Assembly (NCBI GenBank): GCA_023244865.1 | Contig: JAHFLM010000012.1 | Coordinates: 8,738-15,851, forward strand | Direction: 5' to 3' | Length of the DNA stretch: 7,114 nucleotides | Source of the DNA: Candidatus Harrisonbacteria bacterium | GTDB taxonomy: Bacteria; Patescibacteriota; Minisyncoccia; UBA6257; UBA11618 | In this document: one piece after another, positions 5,881-7,114 of the stretch | Position numbering within the stretch: position 1 is the stretch's first letter | Layout of the letters: each line of letters begins with the position of its first letter | Program-made: the position numbers and the translations under genes | The notes under the pieces: model-generated | What the model was told of the DNA's origin: nothing | The model's input: the letters and a program-made list of their open reading frames with translations, nothing else | Database searches by the model: none

Positions 5881-5899
5881 TATCCTAGCCTGTCTTCTT

Positions 5900-6247
5900 T
5901 TATTCTTTAGCTATTTCATAGTGGATCAGTAGGCCCATCGCCATAGGATGACCATGACCACCTCCATCGCCAGTGACTACGGACATGGAAATAATTTTCT
6001 TATTAGGAAATTTTTCTTCCCAGTCTTTTTTCTTTGTCATAATTTCAAGGATGCTGTCATCCGACTTTCCAGCTTCGGGACTCTCAACTCTGATATAGAC
6101 GGTGCTGTGCTTATCGTCAAAAACATTATTTATAATCTCAACCTTACCTTTCTTAACCATGCTTTTACGAGGAACTGAACTTTCTCCGCAACCAACCATT
6201 AAAAGGCTAATCATAGAAAGAGCGATTAATGTCCAGCGGCGGTTCAT
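5900..6247 (-). CDS. small predicted lipoprotein (115 aa), unknown function
   Basis: The N-terminus is a type II signal peptide: MNRR, a hydrophobic core (WTLIALSMISLLM), then a lipobox-like MVGC with Cys20 as the probable lipidated residue, followed by a polar Gly/Ser segment. The mature chain is about 95 residues. It has a Lys-rich start, alternating strand-like segments (GKVEIINNVF, TVYIRVES), a charged helix (SILEIMTKKKDWEEKFP), and a closing stretch GDGGGHGH (93-100) followed by PMAMGLLIHYEI. The pattern suggests a small alpha/beta domain anchored to the outer face of the membrane; the His/Gly cluster could bind metal, which is speculation. No family is recognised. The start is supported by AAAGGA 8 bases upstream. 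It is convergent with the secreted operon and has its own terminator, so it is a separate unit. Confidence 0.8.
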   Translation of the reverse strand: MNRRWTLIALSMISLLMVGCGESSVPRKSMVKKGKVEIINNVFDDKHSTVYIRVESPEAGKSDDSILEIMTKKKDWEEKFPNKKIISMSVVTGDGGGHGHPMAMGLLIHYEIAKE

Positions 6248-6255
6248 TTGAGGGA

Positions 6256-6261
6256 TCCTTT
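6256..6261 (-). promoter_or_regulatory. Shine-Dalgarno site of the lipoprotein gene
   Basis: On the minus strand AAAGGA lies 8 bases before the ATG at 6245-6247, a good match and spacing that supports the chosen start. Confidence 0.65.
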
Positions 6262-6298
6262 AAAGAGCGGATATTATCCACGACGAAATTATCGTAAA

Positions 6299-6323
6299 TA
6301 AAAATCGGTTTTTAGATTCCGAT
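6299..6323 (-). terminator. possible second hairpin terminator downstream of the tRNA
   Basis: On the minus strand ATCGG (6319-6323) pairs with CCGAT (6304-6308) across a 10-base loop, and TTTTATTT follows. The stem is short. It could be a backup terminator for the tRNA transcript or part of the lipoprotein upstream region. The rest of the 188-base gap between the lipoprotein and the tRNA holds only this and the longer hairpin at 6397-6431. Confidence 0.35.
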
Positions 6324-6396
6324 GGTAAATGATTATAAAATATTAATTAATAAAAGTCAAACCCACCCCCTTTCGATTCCTCATTCGTTTACAGAA

Positions 6397-6431
6397 ACTT
6401 TAAAAACCAGCATCAAGCTGGTTTTTAAAGT
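6397..6431 (-). terminator. strong hairpin terminator of the tRNA gene
   Basis: ACTTTAAAAACCAGC (6397-6411) and GCTGGTTTTTAAAGT (6417-6431) form a perfect 15-bp stem with a 5-base loop. On the minus strand it begins 4 bases after the tRNA 3' end, and the T-run in its 3' arm fits a Rho-independent terminator. The stem is symmetric, so it could also act on plus-strand transcripts. Confidence 0.75.
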
Positions 6432-6435
6432 ATTG

Positions 6436-6507
6436 TGCACTCACGAGGAATCGAACCTCGATCATGGGATCCGCAATCCCACGTTCTATCCATTAAACTA
6501 TGAGTGC
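6436..6507 (-). tRNA. tRNA-Arg, anticodon GCG
   Basis: A complete 72-base cloverleaf on the minus strand. The acceptor stem GCACTCA/TGAGTGC is perfect, with discriminator A. The D arm is GTTT/GAAC around AATGGATA, containing GG and the A20 typical of arginine tRNAs. The anticodon stem TGGGA/TCCCA encloses the loop TTGCGGA, so the anticodon is GCG (6472-6474), reading Arg codons CGC and CGU. The variable region has 4 bases. The T arm is CGAGG/CCTCG with loop TTCGATT. CCA is not encoded (CAA follows the discriminator base), so it must be added by a nucleotidyltransferase. Most bacteria decode CGN with anticodon ACG modified to inosine, so GCG is uncommon. Confidence 0.93.
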
Positions 6508-6528
6508 TTTGGGGGTAGGAATTAAGAG

Positions 6529-6603
6529 TTAAGAATTATAAATTAGGAAATGGAACTTACTATAAAAATTTCAATCTCTTAATTTCTAAATCTTAATTCT
6601 TAA
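6529..6603. repeat. AT-rich imperfect inverted repeat between the tRNA and the membrane gene
   Basis: The left arm begins TTAAGAATTA at 6529-6538 and continues through an ATTAGGAAAT-like stretch to about 6551. The right arm, read on the other strand from 6603, begins with the same TTAAGAATTA and continues through TTAGAAAT to about 6582. Both arms are built from degenerate TTAAGA-type heptamers. The spacer is about 30 bases. The gap holds no gene. Confidence 0.55.
6535..6540 (-). promoter_or_regulatory. candidate -10 box for the tRNA gene
   Basis: TATAAT on the minus strand lies 27 bases before the tRNA 5' end. No convincing -35 is seen at 16-18 bases, and the site lies inside an AT-rich repeat, so it may be chance. 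Confidence 0.3.
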
Positions 6604-6615
6604 ATAGTGCCCGCA

Positions 6616-7059
6616 TTAGTGGTGCAGCCAGTGATAAAAAAGTTCGGTGATGCCCGGTTCATAGTGTGCTTCGGGCAACTCCGCCTTCAAAATATCGCGA
6701 ATCTCAGCGTTTTTATCATGAGGTACGCGCACCAGCAGGTAGTTATTTAACCCTTTTTTAGTTTTTAAAGCAAGTAAATGATGCCCTAAGTGAAAACCCT
6801 CAAATTCATACATTTTAGACGTGGAACCATTAATTGCGATGCCGCTTTCGTTTAAAACACATTCCAAATTAATCGGTTTTCTGTGGCCAAACAAATAAAC
6901 CAAACCGCCGCCTAAAATAATTAAGATTACAAACAAAAAGTTAGCTTGATAGAGTGCAAAAACTAAGCAAATTAAAATTACTCCAAAAAAGCAGGCGTAC
7001 CAAACTTCGTTTTTAGGCTTTTCTTCGAATTCCTTTGTTTCCCACACCACTTCTCGCAT
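6616..7059 (-). CDS. two-helix membrane protein with PH-like cytoplasmic domain (147 aa)
   Basis: A small integral membrane protein. A short N-terminal segment (VVWETKEFEEKPKNEVWY) precedes two transmembrane helices (about 19-37 and 41-58), which are joined by a very short turn (YQAN) and so form a hairpin. A positively charged GHRKP follows, then a soluble domain (about 64-132) of alternating strands (NLECVLNESGIAING, MYEFEGFHL, NNYLLVRVP) ending in a helix (NAEIRDILKAELPE). That order resembles bacterial PH-like domains. The layout W-x-x-x-E-F near the start, an N-F-L-F helix start, G-H-R-K-P, N-L-E, a Y-E-x-F-E-G-F strand and I-x-x-I-L-x-x-x-L-P-E near the end matches a small membrane family I associate with CPR bacteria. 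That is from memory, not a search. Its function is not known to me. No Shine-Dalgarno is seen, and the start overlaps a possible upstream reading frame by 47 bases. Confidence 0.78.
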   Translation of the reverse strand: MREVVWETKEFEEKPKNEVWYACFFGVILICLVFALYQANFLFVILIILGGGLVYLFGHRKPINLECVLNESGIAINGSTSKMYEFEGFHLGHHLLALKTKKGLNNYLLVRVPHDKNAEIRDILKAELPEAHYEPGITELFYHWLHH

Positions 7060-7114
7060 TACTAATAATCATATCAAGTAATTCACCGAAGCTAAAGCCA
7101 GCCACCTTTGCTGC
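7013..7114 (-). CDS. possible 3' end of an upstream gene (33 residues in window)
   Basis: On the minus strand one frame is open from the window edge to TAA at 7013-7015. It reads a helix-like AAKVAGFSFGELLDMIISNA, then a basic tail (RSGVGNKGIRRKA). The other two minus-strand frames close within about 45 bases of the edge, so if a minus-strand gene enters from the right, this frame is the most likely one to carry its end well into the window. It would overlap the next gene by 47 bases, which is long for an operon overlap and lowers confidence. Alternatively the upstream gene ends in another frame, at TGA 7070-7072 for example. I do not recognise the protein; the helical segment is vaguely like small DNA-binding antitoxins. 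Confidence 0.35.
   Translation of the reverse strand, partial: AAKVAGFSFGELLDMIISNARSGVGNKGIRRKA

Noticed and set aside
5948..6178. 76-codon plus-strand open frame opposite the lipoprotein gene
   Set aside because: The minus-strand gene has a lipobox, Shine-Dalgarno and terminator; this frame has none.
6397..6431. Perfect 15-bp inverted repeat considered as an attachment site or IS end beside the tRNA
   Set aside because: It starts 4 bases after the tRNA 3' end with a T-rich arm, which is terminator geometry. No integrase, transposase or duplicated tRNA end is visible.
6322..6525. 67-codon plus-strand open frame
   Set aside because: It runs antisense through the whole tRNA and its terminator hairpin, so it is not a real gene.

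Overview
The window most resembles a fragment of a low-GC bacterial genome of the Candidate Phyla Radiation (Patescibacteria). This placement is inferred, not proven. It rests on short AT-rich genes that mostly lack clear Shine-Dalgarno sites, a small two-helix membrane protein (6616-7059) of a kind I associate with CPR genomes, and a block of large secreted Cys-rich proteins that I cannot assign to known full-length families. No mobile element, CRISPR array or rRNA was found.

Layout. From 1 to 426, on the minus strand, lie a truncated VOC/glyoxalase-like gene and a 43-residue single-helix membrane protein just upstream of it. A hypothetical helical protein follows on the plus strand (474-1004). 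It converges, through a bidirectional terminator (about 1002-1033), on a minus-strand metallo-beta-lactamase-fold hydrolase (1046-2173). That hydrolase gene has a consensus promoter, a strong Shine-Dalgarno site and clearly higher GC than its neighbours, so it looks acquired.

The centre (2389-5859) is a tight plus-strand operon of three exported proteins. The first is a membrane-anchored Pro/Thr-rich protein. The second is a secreted protein with tandem 4-Cys repeats and a Pro/Thr-rich tail. The third is a secreted protein with three copies of an 8-Cys module, two before and one after a pair of SbsA-type Ig-like domains. The genes are separated by 2 bp and then overlap by 11 bp. This looks like an undescribed cell-surface or extracellular assembly stabilised by disulfides, and it is the most interesting part of the window.

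The right side is on the minus strand: a small lipoprotein (5900-6247) with its own terminator, a tRNA-Arg with the uncommon anticodon GCG (6436-6507) followed by a strong hairpin terminator, an AT-rich inverted repeat, a two-helix membrane protein with a PH-like tail (6616-7059), and the possible 3' end of an overlapping upstream gene at the edge.
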